Source of the DNA: Stemphylium vesicarium
Taxonomy: Eukaryota > Ascomycota > Dothideomycetes > Pleosporales > Pleosporaceae
Direction: 5' to 3'
DNA: 64,000 nucleotides
Assembly: GCA_004380135.1 (NCBI GenBank)
Contig: QXCR01000157.1
Coordinates: forward strand, 47,113 to 111,112
A program made the position numbers and the translations under genes. How positions within the stretch are numbered: position 1 is the stretch's first letter; each line of letters begins with the position of its first letter. The notes under the pieces are model-generated. The model did not search any database. It was not told where the DNA came from and saw only the letters and a list, made by a program, of their open reading frames with translations. This document shows, one piece after another, positions 45,161 through 57,339 of the stretch.

Positions 45161-46454
45161 ATGCTTTTCTTCACGGTTTTCATGTTACGACTTCTGCCGA
45201 CTTGTTCAGTCCATGGTCGGCTTCGGTGCTTGGTGGGATGGTCATAGCCTTGTACAATACAGTAGGGCTCGGAGTTCACGGTTATATCAGTCGGGTTCTG
45301 ATTTGCATGGAATGATACCATAATACTTCATTTGATCTGTCTTCTGCATTGTGATGTCTGTCGCTTGCCTTTTCCAAGTGTCTTGTTGCTACGGTCCATC
45401 TCCTGTCTATATTTCAGCGCTCCGTACTGTCTCACCCTTATTTCCACGCAGGTCGTGTCATGGCCCCAGTAGTGTTGCGAGAGTTGGCGGTTTGTACTAT
45501 GGTGGCACATGCTCTGCTGCAGGCGATACGTTATGCAGCGCCTGTCCTCGATTGCGGCGAGGCGTCCCAAGGTTCTTGACCCATTACTGCCAATTAGCGC
45601 CGATCTTGTACGTTCAAACACCTCGCTCTTACCATCACTTGTACTGCAAATTGTTCCGTCGAGACACGTTCCTTACTTGCATGTGATCGTAGTCTAATCG
45701 CCATGTTTGGAATATATGGTGTTGCGAATTCTACCTTGTGTATGCCGGTGACGCAGGTAGCAGTCGTATCGGTCGGCCGTTGGAAAACACCGCGATTCGA
45801 CGTAATTTAATAATTTAACCATCCTGTGATATAGTGGTGTACTTTCTCTTTTACCATGCGACATTTTATGTGAATTCGATGTGTTGTGCTGTGGATATGA
45901 ATTTTTACAATGTTTAGATGGCAGACTTTAATCCACAATATTCACACCAACATCTGACTCCCAGCGAACTACGAAAGAAAAAGGTATCGACATCATTTTC
46001 AAGAACAAAACATTCAAGACGCATACAGAGTGTAAATGCACTTATAGATAAGAGGCCACCCGAGTTGATCATGTACGTGTTGGTGCAGCCGCTGGTGCAT
46101 AGGTTGTTGCTCGTCCTTTTGACGCGCCAAGCGGCATGACAAGGACGAGGACGAGGACAAGGAAATCTCCACATAGAGCAATAAGGTCTACACCGACGAT
46201 TACGATATCGAAGAGAGACTATGTGGTGATTTGTTGTTATACGTATGTGATATTATCATACTGCTGAACCAACGTGGAAAGTTCGTATGGTTGAAGCCCA
46301 ACGACGCGTCGCAGTATACTCCAGCGTGACAAGCCCAAGCAATGAATACACCCATTTCGATGCGCACTTTGCATTTCAAGACCACCCAACACATAGAAAA
46401 ATGAGATCTGACACCAATGTCATCTTCAAGCTACGCCGTTTAGAAGAGAAGAGT
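45161..46454. other. Intergenic, 1.3 kb without a supported gene
   Basis: 3' flank of H4 and of the HAD dehalogenase, which converge here. One 73-codon plus-strand ORF with an ATG at 45918 has a mixed basic and hydrophobic translation and no family features, so I do not call it. Nothing else was seen. Confidence 0.45.
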
Positions 46455-47487
46455 TCAGTTCCCTGCCCGCTCTACGCCGACACCGAGTTTTTCCGCCACC
46501 GTCAGAAAGCCCTTGTTACCCCCCTGAAGATCCACCCAGATGTCTACCCAACCGGCTGCCCGCGCCTTCTCGATCTCGTCGTGGCCCCAGTCCTCTTCGC
46601 CCGCGCGCTCCACGTATACAGTTTGCAGACCATTATCCTTGGCGGCCTTAAGATCCGCAAGATGGGCAGCTACCATTACACATTCACTAGGGGTCACGCC
46701 TAATTCCTCCACAGCGCCGAGATAGACCTTGGGAGATGGCTTATAGGTGCCAAACATCTCAGCCGAGAAGACATGCGTGAAGGGAATGCCGGAATATGCG
46801 CGAAGATCTGAGAGGAGGCTGGGAAATGACGTCAGTACACGACCGCCCGTCACACGCGCCGTACGTTGGGCAAAGACTTCTGATGCATGACTTGATCAGA
46901 GGGAACAGTGCGACCTTTGTTACGCGCATCTTCGCGAGGACGTTGTTTCAACAGAATAACAGCCAACTTACCTCATGTTGCCGTTAGAAAGTGTGCAGGT
47001 TGCTGGGATCCATTAGCGACGCGTCAAAGCTACCCGGCTAGGTGGATAGGTTCAACACACCAAACAACTGGTTCAACAGCTGAACACCGGGAACCGAGTC
47101 CTCCCAAGGCAACAAATGATGCCACACAAGGCTCAAGGCACGAATTTCCGCCTCGTCCCACAAGCCCTCAAGCTCCCACTTGGTAATGAGCTCTTTGAGG
47201 GACTTGTGGTGTTGCTCGTCGATCGACATCCATACGGCCGCAGGATCAGCCGCGATCTGCATTGTGAAAGCCTTGTAACTGTTTCTCCATTCTTGAGCAA
47301 ATTGGCCCCAATGCTCTTCGGTCATTTCGGATGCTCGAAGTCGAACCCGAGAGGCTAGCGATGCAGTCGCAGAGTTGAGCGACTTGTGAGCACGGTCATA
47401 CAGGGAGCTAACGACGGTCTTACGCCAATCGACGCAGGTACCAAAGACATCGAAAAGAAGCGCGCGAGGTGTCGGGGACAAAGCCAT
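46455..47487 (-). CDS. Type II haloacid dehalogenase-like HAD hydrolase
   Basis: Exons 47487-47061, 47002-46972 and 46818-46455 give 273 aa. The middle exon is just 31 nt and carries CTLSNGNM, HAD motif 2. Motif 1 is LLFDVFGTCVDWR with nucleophile D13, preceded by MALSPTP. The cap domain has the type II pattern (EWRNSYKAF, LKELITKWELEGLWDEAEI). Motif 3 lysine is in MFGTYKPSPKVYLGAVEELG and motif 4 in CVMVAAHLADLKAAKDNGL. The pattern matches L-2-haloacid dehalogenases, but fungal members often act on other small halo- or phospho-compounds. The first intron uses a GTGTGT donor with GCTAATG branch. The third exon's acceptor follows GTACTGACG. Confidence 0.88.
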
Positions 47488-48211
47488 ACCTAGGCGAAAT
47501 TCTGGCACAGTTCTTGACAGCGGTCTTGGTGAGTTGATGTCTGCCTTGTTTATTCGCTTGGATGATGGTTCGATGAATAAGTATCTGCCTAGCTTAGTAC
47601 GTCATCGGGAACGAGGCTCGGAAATGCACCAATGGATCGGATAAACAGCATCACGAATCGCTACTGAGCTTGCACGTTGTATGAAGAGCATCCTATAGCT
47701 ACTATAGCACAATTGTAATGAAGCACAATTTTTTTTTGCAGATGGATACCGCGGATAGTAGATATCGCTACATGTATAATTCTAACCCAGAGCGCACCTG
47801 TAGCGCTATTACTATTATCACAATGGTTTCTCGATAAGCAAGGCAAGATTGTGCCACAGAGGCAGCTACCGCTAGTGGTGGACGAGCTATATTCGGAAGC
47901 CGGCGACAACATCTGCCCCAAGGACGTGTGTGATGAGGCTTGCGGCTGTCGCATGCATCTCCCAACGACATCAAACCAAAAAGGATACGCTCACCGTAGC
48001 GTAGGCCAGTAAAGCGAGCTGACCAGCCGACACTCCATGTGCATGTCCTACGGGACACCGCATCCGAATCAAGCTAGAGTTTCCCCACTAGTGCTTTGCG
48101 GGGAAATGGGCATGCGCGCGCGGGCCCGAACTATCTCCTCCCGAGGTCAGCGACCGGCGGCCCCCTTGGACCGATCCGCCATTTCAAAAGCGCGGCGCTG
48201 ATGCCACTGAG
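47488..48211. other. Intergenic with a TA-rich stretch
   Basis: Divergent upstream region of the HAD and acyl-CoA synthetase genes. From about 47685 to 47822 the sequence is unusually rich in CTATAG/TAGCTA-type words and a T9 run, like the RIP-affected relic at 63.5 kb, and could be a remnant of an old repeat. No coding trace was found in it. Confidence 0.35.
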
Positions 48212-50627
48212 ATGCTTACCCGCCATAGGTTCTCACACGTGCATGGTTCCATCAAGTTTCATTCCACCTTGAGATCTGCCTCCTGTCTTGCTTGTAGCCT
48301 CATCCTTCAAAAGTCACCACTTGGGCATTTCACCACCATAGCGAGGGAATTCGCGTCCTGGCATTCCGGGAAAGCAGTTCGGAGAGCACAGAAAGATTCG
48401 AGGTTCACCAAAGACTTGACCAATATACCACGTCGTTTCACTCCAATCCGATTCAACGCCTCATCTCTGGCCATCATGTCCAACCAACACATCCAAGACC
48501 AAGTCTACGCAGCATCCATCTCCAACCCTGAGGAGTTCTGGCAGCGTCAGGCGAGCAACGTGCACTGGCATAGGAAACCATCCAAGGCATTCCAGAAGAG
48601 TACGAAGCACCTCAAAAAGAGCAACGTATTGCACGATCACTGGGAGTGGTTTGCAGATGGTGAAATCTCAACAACCTACAACTGTGTAGACCGTCATGTA
48701 GAAAAAGGAAATGGAAAAGATGTGGCAATCTGTTGGGATAGTCCAGTGACGGGCCAGAAGGAGCGATTTACGTACAGGCAGCTGCTACAAGAAGTGGAGA
48801 CACTTGCGGGTGTGTTGAGAGAAGAAGGCGTCAAGAAAGGAGACGTCGTTCTCATATACATGCCCATGATACCGGCCGCCGTATTCGCTATGCTAGCCAT
48901 CGCACGACTTGGAGCCATACACGCGGTCGTTTTCGGCGGGTTTAGCCCCGCAGCACTCGCACAGAGGATCGAAGCAAGTCGTCCTGTCGCGATTATGACC
49001 GCCTCTTGCGGTATAGAAGGAGCAAAAAAGCCGGCCGAGTACAAATCCATGATTGAGGGTGCAGTTCACAAGAGTACGTATAAGCCATCCAAAACCATTG
49101 TTTGGCAGAGAGAGCAATTGCGATGGGACCCGATTCTCAAAGACGAAGGCCAGCGGAACTGGCAACAACTGGTGGAAACCGCAAAGAGCAGGGGAGTGAA
49201 AGCCGATGCTGTGGCCGTTAGGAGTGGCGACGGTCTCTATATCATCTATACATCGGGAACCACTGGGCTACCAAAGGGTGTGGTACGCTCAGCAGGCGGT
49301 CATGTCGTGGGCCTCAATTACTCGATCAAATACCTTTTCGGTATTCATGGCCCGGGTGATGTCATGTTCACTGCGAGCGACATTGGATGGGTTGTTGGGC
49401 ACTCTTACATTGTCTATGCCCCATTGCTAGCTGGTGCTACCACGGTCCTTTTCGAAGGGAAGCCCATTGGAACTCCCGATGCGAGTACCTTCTGGCGGGT
49501 TGTTGAGGAGTACAAAGTCTCAACCATGTTCACCGCCCCTACCGCCCTGAGAGCGATCCGCAGGGACGATGGCGAAAACCACTTTTTTGAGACTAGAGGC
49601 AGGAGAGGTGCCCTGAAGACGCTTAGGGCTTTGTTCCTGGCAGGGGAAAGAAGCGAGCCCAGCATCGTTCAGATGTATCAGAAATTGTTAGCAAAGCACT
49701 GCGCTCCAGGCGCTTTGGTTGTGGACAACTGGTGGTCGTCCGAGTCGGGTTCACCCATCTCTGGAATCGCACTAAGCGCCTCTTCAGGACTTGATTTCAC
49801 TTCTCAAGAGCGACCCAAGCCACTTCCGATCAAACCGGGTTCTGCAGGCAAGGCTATGCCTGGATTCGATGTTCGTGTGGTAGATGATGACGGCAAGGAG
49901 GTCCCAAGAGGAGACATGGGCAACATTGTCATGGCGATACCCCTTGCCCCCACGGCATTTACCACACTATGGGAGGATGAGGAACGCTTTTACAAGGGCT
50001 ACATGAAAAGGTTCAATGGAAAGTGGATTGACACTGGGGACGCGGGAATGATTGATGAGGAGGGATACATCTCCATCATGTCAAGAGCCGATGATGTGAT
50101 AAACGTCGCGGCCCATCGATTCAGTACCGGTAAGGTATCTGGCTATTTACTGCGCAAAGTGTTGGAGCTGACAGGAGTTAGGTGCCATCGAACAAGCCAT
50201 TACGACACACGCGTCAATTGCCGAAGCCGCTGTGGTGGGTATTCCGGACGCCTTGAAAGGACATTTACCGTTCGCCTTCGTTACCCTCTCTACACACAAC
50301 CACCCTGAATCCGCAGTGGCAGACGACAAACTCATGAGCGAGGTTCAGAGCCTTGTTCGCGAGCAAATTGGTGCAATCGCAAGTCTAGGAGGCATTATTC
50401 AAGGCAAGGCCATGATTCCAAAAACCAGGAGCGGCAAAACTCTGCGGAGAGTGTTGCGTGAGCTGCTCGAGAATGCAACGCATGGTGAGTTCGACAAGGA
50501 GGTGAACATCCCAAGCACCATTGAAGATGGCGACGCTGTCAATGTGGCGAGGAAAAAGATCCAAGAGTATTTCGAGAGCAAAGGAAAGCACTTACACAAG
50601 GCCACGGAAGCGCGTTCGAAGTTGTAG
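48212..50627 (+). CDS. Short-chain acyl-CoA synthetase (propionyl/acetyl-CoA synthetase, ACSS3-like)
   Basis: Exons 48212-50129 and 50182-50627 (intron with GTAAGG donor, GAGCTGACAGG branch, TTAG acceptor). From the first ATG the protein is 787 aa; from the internal ATG at 48476 (MSNQHIQDQVYAASISNPEE, A at -3) it is 699 aa, the usual length. The 88-residue extension is Arg/Ser-rich and nearly free of acidic residues (TRHRFSHVHGSIKFHSTLRS, PRRFTPIRF), like a mitochondrial presequence. Core motifs: YIIYTSGTTGLPKGV (P-loop), DNWWSSESGSPI, WIDTGDAGMIDEEGYI and the catalytic lysine in PKTRSGKTLRRVLREL. The W-SSE-G signature and overall sequence fit propionyl-CoA synthetase of the ACSS3/PrpE group rather than Acs1. 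It activates propionate or acetate for the methylcitrate cycle or lipid synthesis. Confidence 0.92.
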
Positions 50628-53126
50628 ATAGCTGGTTCTAATCTATCATCAGCGAAGAGGTTTATGCGGCCATGCGACTTGGGCATAATTTCTTCATGGT
50701 ACTCCTTCTTTCGGTTCATGCCCCGCTCGCCTCTTTGTCTGCGCTCCCCGATGCTTTTTCCATGCTCCTGTTGCGTAACTTTGTGCCCGGCTTCGCGTCC
50801 ACTACAACAGACCTGGGGCGACGCAATGACATGGCACGCCACCATGGTCACATGTAGACAGGTCGCTGTTGCGATTGGAGCTAACAAGGCGATCTATGCG
50901 CCACGATGGCAGCATGGTTGTTTCTTTGAGGGCAATGGTGCATGGCATTCGCTGGCTATGCAGCGGATGAATGCATCAAGCTCAACGGCGTCAGACTTGC
51001 AGCGGGCCGCTCCCCGGAAGATCGAGGTGCACAAAGCAACGGGTGGACATCTAACGCTCAACGTCGCGTCGTCGACAGATAGCCCTAGACCCAAGACAAA
51101 AAGCATTCTCCAGGTCCAAGTAGATGACGGCCGCAAGCTGCCTGGCGTGACCCCACCCCAACACGTGCTTGCAGATAGGTGCGGGCCATAGCGCAGCCGG
51201 GCAGAGGAGCAGCAAATGGAGTGGTGTGGGCTGCGACCTTCCCGCCAACCTGGGAGCTAGACACTTCATCAGTGCAGACGTCAAGGATTTCCCGGTCTGG
51301 TCGTGGATTTGGCGAGTGGGCATGGTCGCGCTGGCGAGTGCAGTTATTCTGGGTTAGAAGCAGGGCAGTCCTCACGTACCGGCAGATTCGCCACCAATGA
51401 AGACAGGCGGGAAGCCGGCCGTCTGTTGGTCCAGTCATTCCGTCGGCTCGGAGAGCAGCAGCGGTGGCGCCAAGCGACATTCGGCTACACGCTGTCGCGC
51501 GGCCTAGGGTCCAGTTCCCCGAAAGCACCATCCCTTTCCCTTGAGCGCCAGGACTTGACCAGGACTGAAACTCTGGCGCAAAACCGCCACGGCTCTCGCA
51601 CTGGGGGCTCCTGTGCAACCATTGACGACGTGCAAAGTCGAGCCGTAACGGTGGCTTGGAGGCCTAGTAGCTGCGACGACTTTCGGGAGCCCCAGAGATG
51701 CCGGCCGCAGCCATGAGTAGTGGTGCTGGAGGGGCGGGTCACGGCTATTTGTACTGCAACGAAGCGGACTTACCACGGCCCCTGCGGTCGAATCACAGCG
51801 GCACCAGGTACATGGCTCCGCTGCTGCTGCTCGGCCTGTCTTTGCTGAGGAGCACGCAGGCTGAACCCACAGAGTCGAGGTGCATGTGTAGTGTGTGTGC
51901 GTGCGTATGTGCGTGTGTGCGTGTATGGTGTGGCCTGAGGGGGTCCCCCCCCCCCCCCTTAGTATAGTCAGTCCTAGGGCTCTCCAGGCGAGGTGGCACT
52001 GCGCATCGTCGACGTGACGGCGGCTCACGCATCGAGACATGTTTCCAGGCCCATGGGGCACGGCGTCGGCTTATATCCACGTCGCACTCACACACGCACC
52101 CGCAGGCAGCAGACGGCCACGGAGCCGGGTCGGCGAGGCGGCGCTGGTGCTGGTGCTGGTGCTGGCTGTTTCTCGTCTGCGTGGCCTGGACAGGACTAGG
52201 CGGATCCTGAGGTTTGGCAGCCCAAGCTGCTGCCAACCTCGACGCAGCCGTCGCAGCGTAAAACCCCCGGGCTGCCCATGTCGACTAATCGCGCGTTTCT
52301 TTTGAACTCCCTCATCCATCACGCCGCTATCAACTGCTGTCCACGCCGCAGCCTGCTCATCCCACGCTTGCCCGCGCTGATGCAACGGAGCCCTGATAGA
52401 CGTTGTTGATAGGTGATAGCGCACAGGCAGAGCCAGCGCCGCCCGGAGCATCGTAGCCCTGACGCTTTCGACAGTCGTTGCAGGCCCATCTTCACGTGGG
52501 GACACGAGCCACTGGAGCGAGAGAACCCTGACCGAGACTGCCACGGCTCGCCCAACATTTCCCTCCATCTCGACCATCCCAAGACCATTTTCTCTCCCCG
52601 TGCAGACCAGCCTCACCGAGCTCATCGCCTCTCCTCCCTCCCCACTCGCTTCCTCTACTGCCGCTGCCGCCGCTGCTGCCGCTGCACAGGCCACGCTTCC
52701 GCCTCGACGTCTGCGTGTGCAACCATTGTGCTCACCAGCGAGGCCAACCGCATTCCCCCTCCCATCCACTCTCCGCTGCCTGCAGCTCCCCGTCGACACG
52801 CGCACTTGTGCTGCCGTACGAGTGTGGACCGCCGTTTGGGACCACGACAACGACGCTCAATTTGGCCGCGCCGCCCCCTTCGCTCCCGCCCGTCTGGACT
52901 TCTCCCTCTCACACCCACCCCCTCTATTGTCCGCAACGTAAGCTGAGCCCGCTGGTCAGCTGCGGAACCACTGCTCCGCACCAGACGACGCTGCGACGAC
53001 GTGGCTCGCCTCTTGCACGACTCCCCGGACGACCTTTATCTGTGCCTCGCCCGCGACGCCTGCACTTCCGCCCACCCTACACCGCACCTGCATTGACGAG
53101 GGCTGCTCTGCTCTACTCGCGGCACC
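50628..53126. other. Long region upstream of the Ras gene, no supported gene
   Basis: 2.5 kb with many overlapping open frames in all phases, none coherent. The last kilobase is C-rich on the plus strand and ends directly at the Ras ATG, so a long leader is likely. Microsatellites are listed separately. A GTAAGC at 52938 could be a leader-intron donor but I did not find a convincing partner. Confidence 0.5.
51881..51958. repeat. GT/GC-type microsatellite followed by a C14 run
   Basis: An irregular (GT/GTGC)n tract covers about 51881-51933, then a run of 14 C at 51945-51958. Further short repeats follow: GGTGCT units at 52143-52166 and GCC/GCT units at about 52660-52686. All lie in the probable leader or promoter of the Ras gene. 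Confidence 0.85.
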
Positions 53127-53925
53127 ATGGCGGGGAAGATGACCTTGTACAAGCTGGTGGTGCTGGGCGATGGCGGCGTGGGAAAGACCGCCCTGACCAT
53201 ACAGGTAGCTTCACCCTTCCGCCTACTTTCCCCTGGCTAAGATTGCTGACCGTCGCTAGTTGTGCTTGAACCACTTTGTTGAGACGTACGACCCCACCAT
53301 TGAAGATTCGTACCGCAAGCAGGTGCAGATTGACGGCCAGTCATGCATGCTCGAGGTCCTCGACACGGCTGGCCAGGAGGAGTACATTGCCCTGCGAGAC
53401 CAGTGGATACGCGACGGCGAGGGCTTCGTGCTCGTCTACAGCATCTCCTCACGCTCCTCCTTCGCTCGCATACAACGCTTCCACAGCCAAATACAGCGCG
53501 TCAAAGAAACCTCCATGGCCGGCTCGCCAACCTATCCAGGCTCTCCCATCAGTGCATCAGCGCCCATGTTCGGCCAAGCGCCCGTCATGCTGGTTGGAAA
53601 CAAGTGCGACCGCGTCACCGAGCGCGAAGTCTCCACCCAAGAGGGACAGGCTCTCGCAAAAGACCTCGGCTGCGACTTTGTCGAGGCCTCGGCCAAGAAC
53701 TGCGTCAACGTCGAAAAGGCCTTCTTTGACGTGGTCAGACAGCTCCGGCGGCAACGACACCAAGGCAGCGGACGCTCCCCGACAGACAGGAAAGAGCCCC
53801 GAGCGCGCGCCGGCTATCACGAGAAGGACCGGACACGGGGCGCGAGCGACCGCCGCACAAGAGGCGCCGGTATGAACGGCACCAACAAGCGCGGGAAGGA
53901 CAAGCCTAAATGCGTCATCTTGTAA
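53127..53925 (+). CDS. Ras-type small GTPase, Ras2/RasB group
   Basis: Exons 53127-53204 and 53260-53925 give 247 aa. The intron follows codon 26 (TALTIQ/LCLNHF). All G boxes are present: GDGGVGKT (P-loop), switch I YDPTIEDSY, DTAGQEEY, NKCD, EASAK. The P-loop carries Asp where H-Ras has Ala11, and the sequence LVVLGDGGVGKTALTIQLCL is that of fungal RasB/Ras2 rather than Ras1/RasA. An insertion before the NKCD strand (MAGSPTYPGSPISASAPMFG) also marks this group. The basic hypervariable tail ends in the CAAX box C244-VIL; a final Leu favours geranylgeranylation. Ras2-type proteins control hyphal morphology and conidiation. A very long C-rich upstream region precedes it. Confidence 0.96.
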
Positions 53926-55797
53926 GGTGCCCTCTACCGTCTTGCGATCGAAACGCCTTCCGATATACATATTTGGATTTACAGCACAATAACGGGCTAC
54001 GACATTCCAAGTCGTCGGCCATCATCACTGATAGAAAGCACTCAACAAGGCGTCGGCATATGAGCGGCGTTTGCATCGATGGTCTCGCTTTGGTTTTGCA
54101 TGAGACCCATGGAGTATCTGGAGTACTACAAACATTAGCCTATTCTTATTTCCTTAACGACTGAGATCTGCGCAGCACTGAGATCTTGCACGACACTGCA
54201 CGGCTGAATTGATTAGTGGGCTGGGGTTAGCGCGTCGCGACGAGACAGATCAGGGCAACCCGACAGACGGTATCGTGGTAGCATGTGTATTTTTTTGTCA
54301 GCGGATGGCATTTGGAAATCTCAAAACTTGGAAAAGGATGGAAAAGTCATGGGTTCAGTTTGGGTACATTCTTCTAACGCCCGAGATACCTCTTCGAATT
54401 CAACGTCAATCTTTTTCTTGGTACGCGCTCGGCACGCACCCTGAGTGCAACCGTTGACCCGTCACTTCACGTGTGTGATCTTCAGCTTTTGGGCCCGGAT
54501 AGTTCCACTCCGGTGCCCTGGACCATCCGAGGAAGGTCTTCCCCACAAAGCAACCGACCCGACTCCAGAGGACATGTGGACCATCGAGGGCTTCCACGCG
54601 AGCTTGAGTGGGGTTGGAATCGCCATACATTTGAACCAGCCGTCTGTTCTCATCTCTTGATACATGAAGCGAGTACAAGGCAGTCCAACTTGGTCGCTCG
54701 TTTTCGCAATGCTGAGGTACCGCCTTCCCCTGTTGTAGTAGGTGTGGCACAGCGGGATAACGTTTGCAACGGTATGGCACGCACGCGCCCCGCAAGCGCA
54801 AGTGCGAATCTAGTTCCGAGTGCCGCGAGTATGCATGTAAGAGGTCGAGAAAGGGCCGCGCTTGTTTCACACGGTGGTGATTGCGTCAGAACTCCTCAGC
54901 ATTGCAGCGCGCCCAGTTGCAGTCTGCACCTGTTCATGTGAACATGACAAGTGGAGTGCTGTTTTTTCTCCTGTGACGTCGGGCAGCACTGCATACAATG
55001 GGCCGTCTGGGTACCCTTGCAACTCTCCCCAAGAGGGTAATGTAAGCGACCTCACGTACCGCAACTACTGCGACAACTATCGGGCGCTGTCTTCGCTGAT
55101 CACAAGGCTGAGATGCACGTGCTGCGCGAACTCGACGACCTCCGTTTCTGTTGCTGCTACCGGAAATTGCCTGTCAGGCGGATACGAGTACTCTTATGAG
55201 CATCGACCACAATCGCCTTGGGTCGTTTGAACCCAGCGCACTCAGCTCCTGTGCACACCACGTCCGTTGTATGATATTTAGAAGTTAGCTAGGCCAAAAG
55301 AACCCTTACACAGCCCTTGTAGAAAAAGAATAGGGGAAAAGATACGTTCGTGAGAAGCGAGCTAATCCTGTCTAGCTGCCTGGGTGGTCTTGTCGAAGCT
55401 TAATCCAGGTAAAGTTTTGGGATACGACTTGATCTTCGCCTCTTACGGAGACTGTACATTCCAGGACATCTACCGAGGTACATAGCTGGTATCTGCTTAC
55501 GTGGTGGATAGTGCTTACTGTCTGAGCAATGAAGTGCTTACCATAAGGCTGAGAAGACCCTCGGGGATGAGACAGATTTGCCATTGCCGAAGATTAGTGC
55601 TGACGTGGTGAAAGAACGAAATGAACATAGAAGAATTCGCAGGACCTAGATACATGACAATCACCGAAGATGATCCGGTCTCAGCTAGCGAGGTGACAAA
55701 ACGATACCCCCCATATTTGTCACATCAAGACTAAGACTATATGTCACTTACTTCTTTCTACTATATATATCTACATCTGGAGTAATGGAGCAAACTC
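53926..55797. other. Intergenic, 1.9 kb
   Basis: 3' flank of the Ras gene and promoter of the P450. It marks the change from housekeeping genes to the accessory end of the window. A TATATATAT lies at about 55762-55770, only some 28 bp above the P450 ATG. Small open frames near 54406-54941 on both strands are not convincing. Confidence 0.5.
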
Positions 55798-57339
55798 ATG
55801 GATTCGACTTCTTTTGCCCATACAACTTCTGCTCCGAACATGTCAAGCCACTCCGCCGCCGTTCCCAGCTGGCCAGACATGGACCTCCGAGGGAACATTG
55901 TGGTGGCAATCTTGGCCTCTTTCGCTATCTATCAGATGACGAAGATGGTTTATTTCGCTAACATTCACACTCTACGAAAGGTACCTGGACCCTGGATGAG
56001 TTCTGCAACATCTTTATGGATTCGATGGCAAAGATGGCACGGCAAACTCTCCCTCGAAGCGGACAAGCTCATGACGAAATACGGCCCAATTGTCAGAATC
56101 AGCCCAAACCTTGTTATTCTGAACGATCCCGAGGCAGTGGAGAAGATATTTGTGAGGAAGGATCTTCATACTTCGCCGACATCGATCCGTGCTCTGCGGG
56201 TTGGTGGTCATGACTGGACGGTTACCTACCCACAACACGACATTGCACGACAACGCCGACATCCGGTTATGATAGCCACGACAACCAAGAACCTAAAGCT
56301 ACGACATCAGGTATTCGTTACCAACACCGAATCTATGGTTCGCAATCTTGCCAAGTCGGACGGCGCCAACCCCGAGGACATCGTCCATCATCTTCGCGTA
56401 TGCACCTTGAAGAACTCACAGGTCATAATGGGAGGGTCCGCGGTCGATCTTGACCCTGAAGATTTCCCTCATGTTGTAGGAGAATATAACTTCCTAGTGG
56501 TCTGGAGACTCTGTCTACCCGAGTGGCTCTTTGAATGGCTACAGTACTCACCTTTTGCCCATTCTCGCTTTCGCGTACAGTCAAGCGACAAGCTCTTTGA
56601 CATGGGTCAAGAAATATGCCGACAGGCGGCCGAGGGGCAAGGCACCTTTGAGGAAGACCCTAGTATTCACGCTCTTTTTACCGACGACCAAGCTAAGTAC
56701 CCAACTCAATCATGGTCAGGACCTGAACTTGGTGCAGAAATGGCAGGCCAAGTTCTCGCGGCCACAGAGACTACCTCGTCTGCACTTGCGTTCATATACT
56801 ACGAGTTGGCGAAAAATCAGTACCTGCAAAGAGAGCTATACAAGGAAGTCATTGCTCACGAGGGATACGAGGAGCTTGATTCGCTGAAGCTTTTGGATGC
56901 TTGTATCAAAGAAGGCCTTCGTTTCCGACCGCCAGTCGCTCTTACAGGAAGTCGCACGGTGCCTAAAGGAGGCCTGAACGTTTTGGGATACTTCCTCCCT
57001 GCCGGAACCGTTGTCACAACGCAATCTTTATCAATGAGCCGTCAGAGACCCGACCTCTTCCCAGACTTCGATAGCTACAACCCACACCGCTGGTTGGATG
57101 AGGATAACAGTGCTGAAAAACGCCGCCTACTCGTGCCATTCGGCGTCGGTGCCCGTCGTTGCCCAGGAGGAAACATGGCAACCTATCAGATGCGACTCAT
57201 CCTTGTCGCCAGTCTTCGCGCGTTCAAGATTACACTGGCACCAGAAACTACCCCAGAGATGATGGCGCCTTTTGAGGCCAACGGATATAGGTCACGCCAT
57301 GATAGATGCGACTTGGTTTTCACGTCCCATCAAATGTAA
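55798..57339 (+). CDS. Cytochrome P450 monooxygenase
   Basis: Intronless, 513 aa. A membrane anchor is near residues 33-50 (NIVVAILASFAIYQMTK), followed by the proline-rich hinge KVPGPWMSSATSLW. The I-helix has AGQVLAATETTSSALAFIYY, with the TETTS core in place of AGxDTT. The K-helix ExxR is E372-G-L-R375 in CIKEGLRFRPP. The heme ligand is C455 in FGVGARRCPGG, closed by NMATYQMRLILVASL. All catalytic elements are intact. The absence of introns contrasts with most genes here, although many fungal P450s have one to four. Family membership (CYP number) cannot be read by eye; the sequence resembles microsomal class II P450s of secondary metabolism or xenobiotic oxidation. It converges on the FAD oxidase gene 387 bp away. 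Confidence 0.93.
   Translation: MDSTSFAHTTSAPNMSSHSAAVPSWPDMDLRGNIVVAILASFAIYQMTKMVYFANIHTLRKVPGPWMSSATSLWIRWQRWHGKLSLEADKLMTKYGPIVRISPNLVILNDPEAVEKIFVRKDLHTSPTSIRALRVGGHDWTVTYPQHDIARQRRHPVMIATTTKNLKLRHQVFVTNTESMVRNLAKSDGANPEDIVHHLRVCTLKNSQVIMGGSAVDLDPEDFPHVVGEYNFLVVWRLCLPEWLFEWLQYSPFAHSRFRVQSSDKLFDMGQEICRQAAEGQGTFEEDPSIHALFTDDQAKYPTQSWSGPELGAEMAGQVLAATETTSSALAFIYYELAKNQYLQRELYKEVIAHEGYEELDSLKLLDACIKEGLRFRPPVALTGSRTVPKGGLNVLGYFLPAGTVVTTQSLSMSRQRPDLFPDFDSYNPHRWLDEDNSAEKRRLLVPFGVGARRCPGGNMATYQMRLILVASLRAFKITLAPETTPEMMAPFEANGYRSRHDRCDLVFTSHQM

Noticed and set aside
45918..46139. 73-codon ORF with ATG between H4 and the HAD gene
   Set aside because: The translation has no recognisable motif and the surrounding sequence is AT-rich convergent intergenic DNA.
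50399..52850. Long open frames of 160-259 codons on the minus strand upstream of the Ras gene
   Set aside because: They are by-products of low-complexity, GC-rich repeat sequence (Ala/Arg runs), with no coherent protein.
54406..55230. Open frames of 120-156 codons on both strands between Ras and the P450
   Set aside because: No starts, motifs or splice partners that make sense; translations look random.
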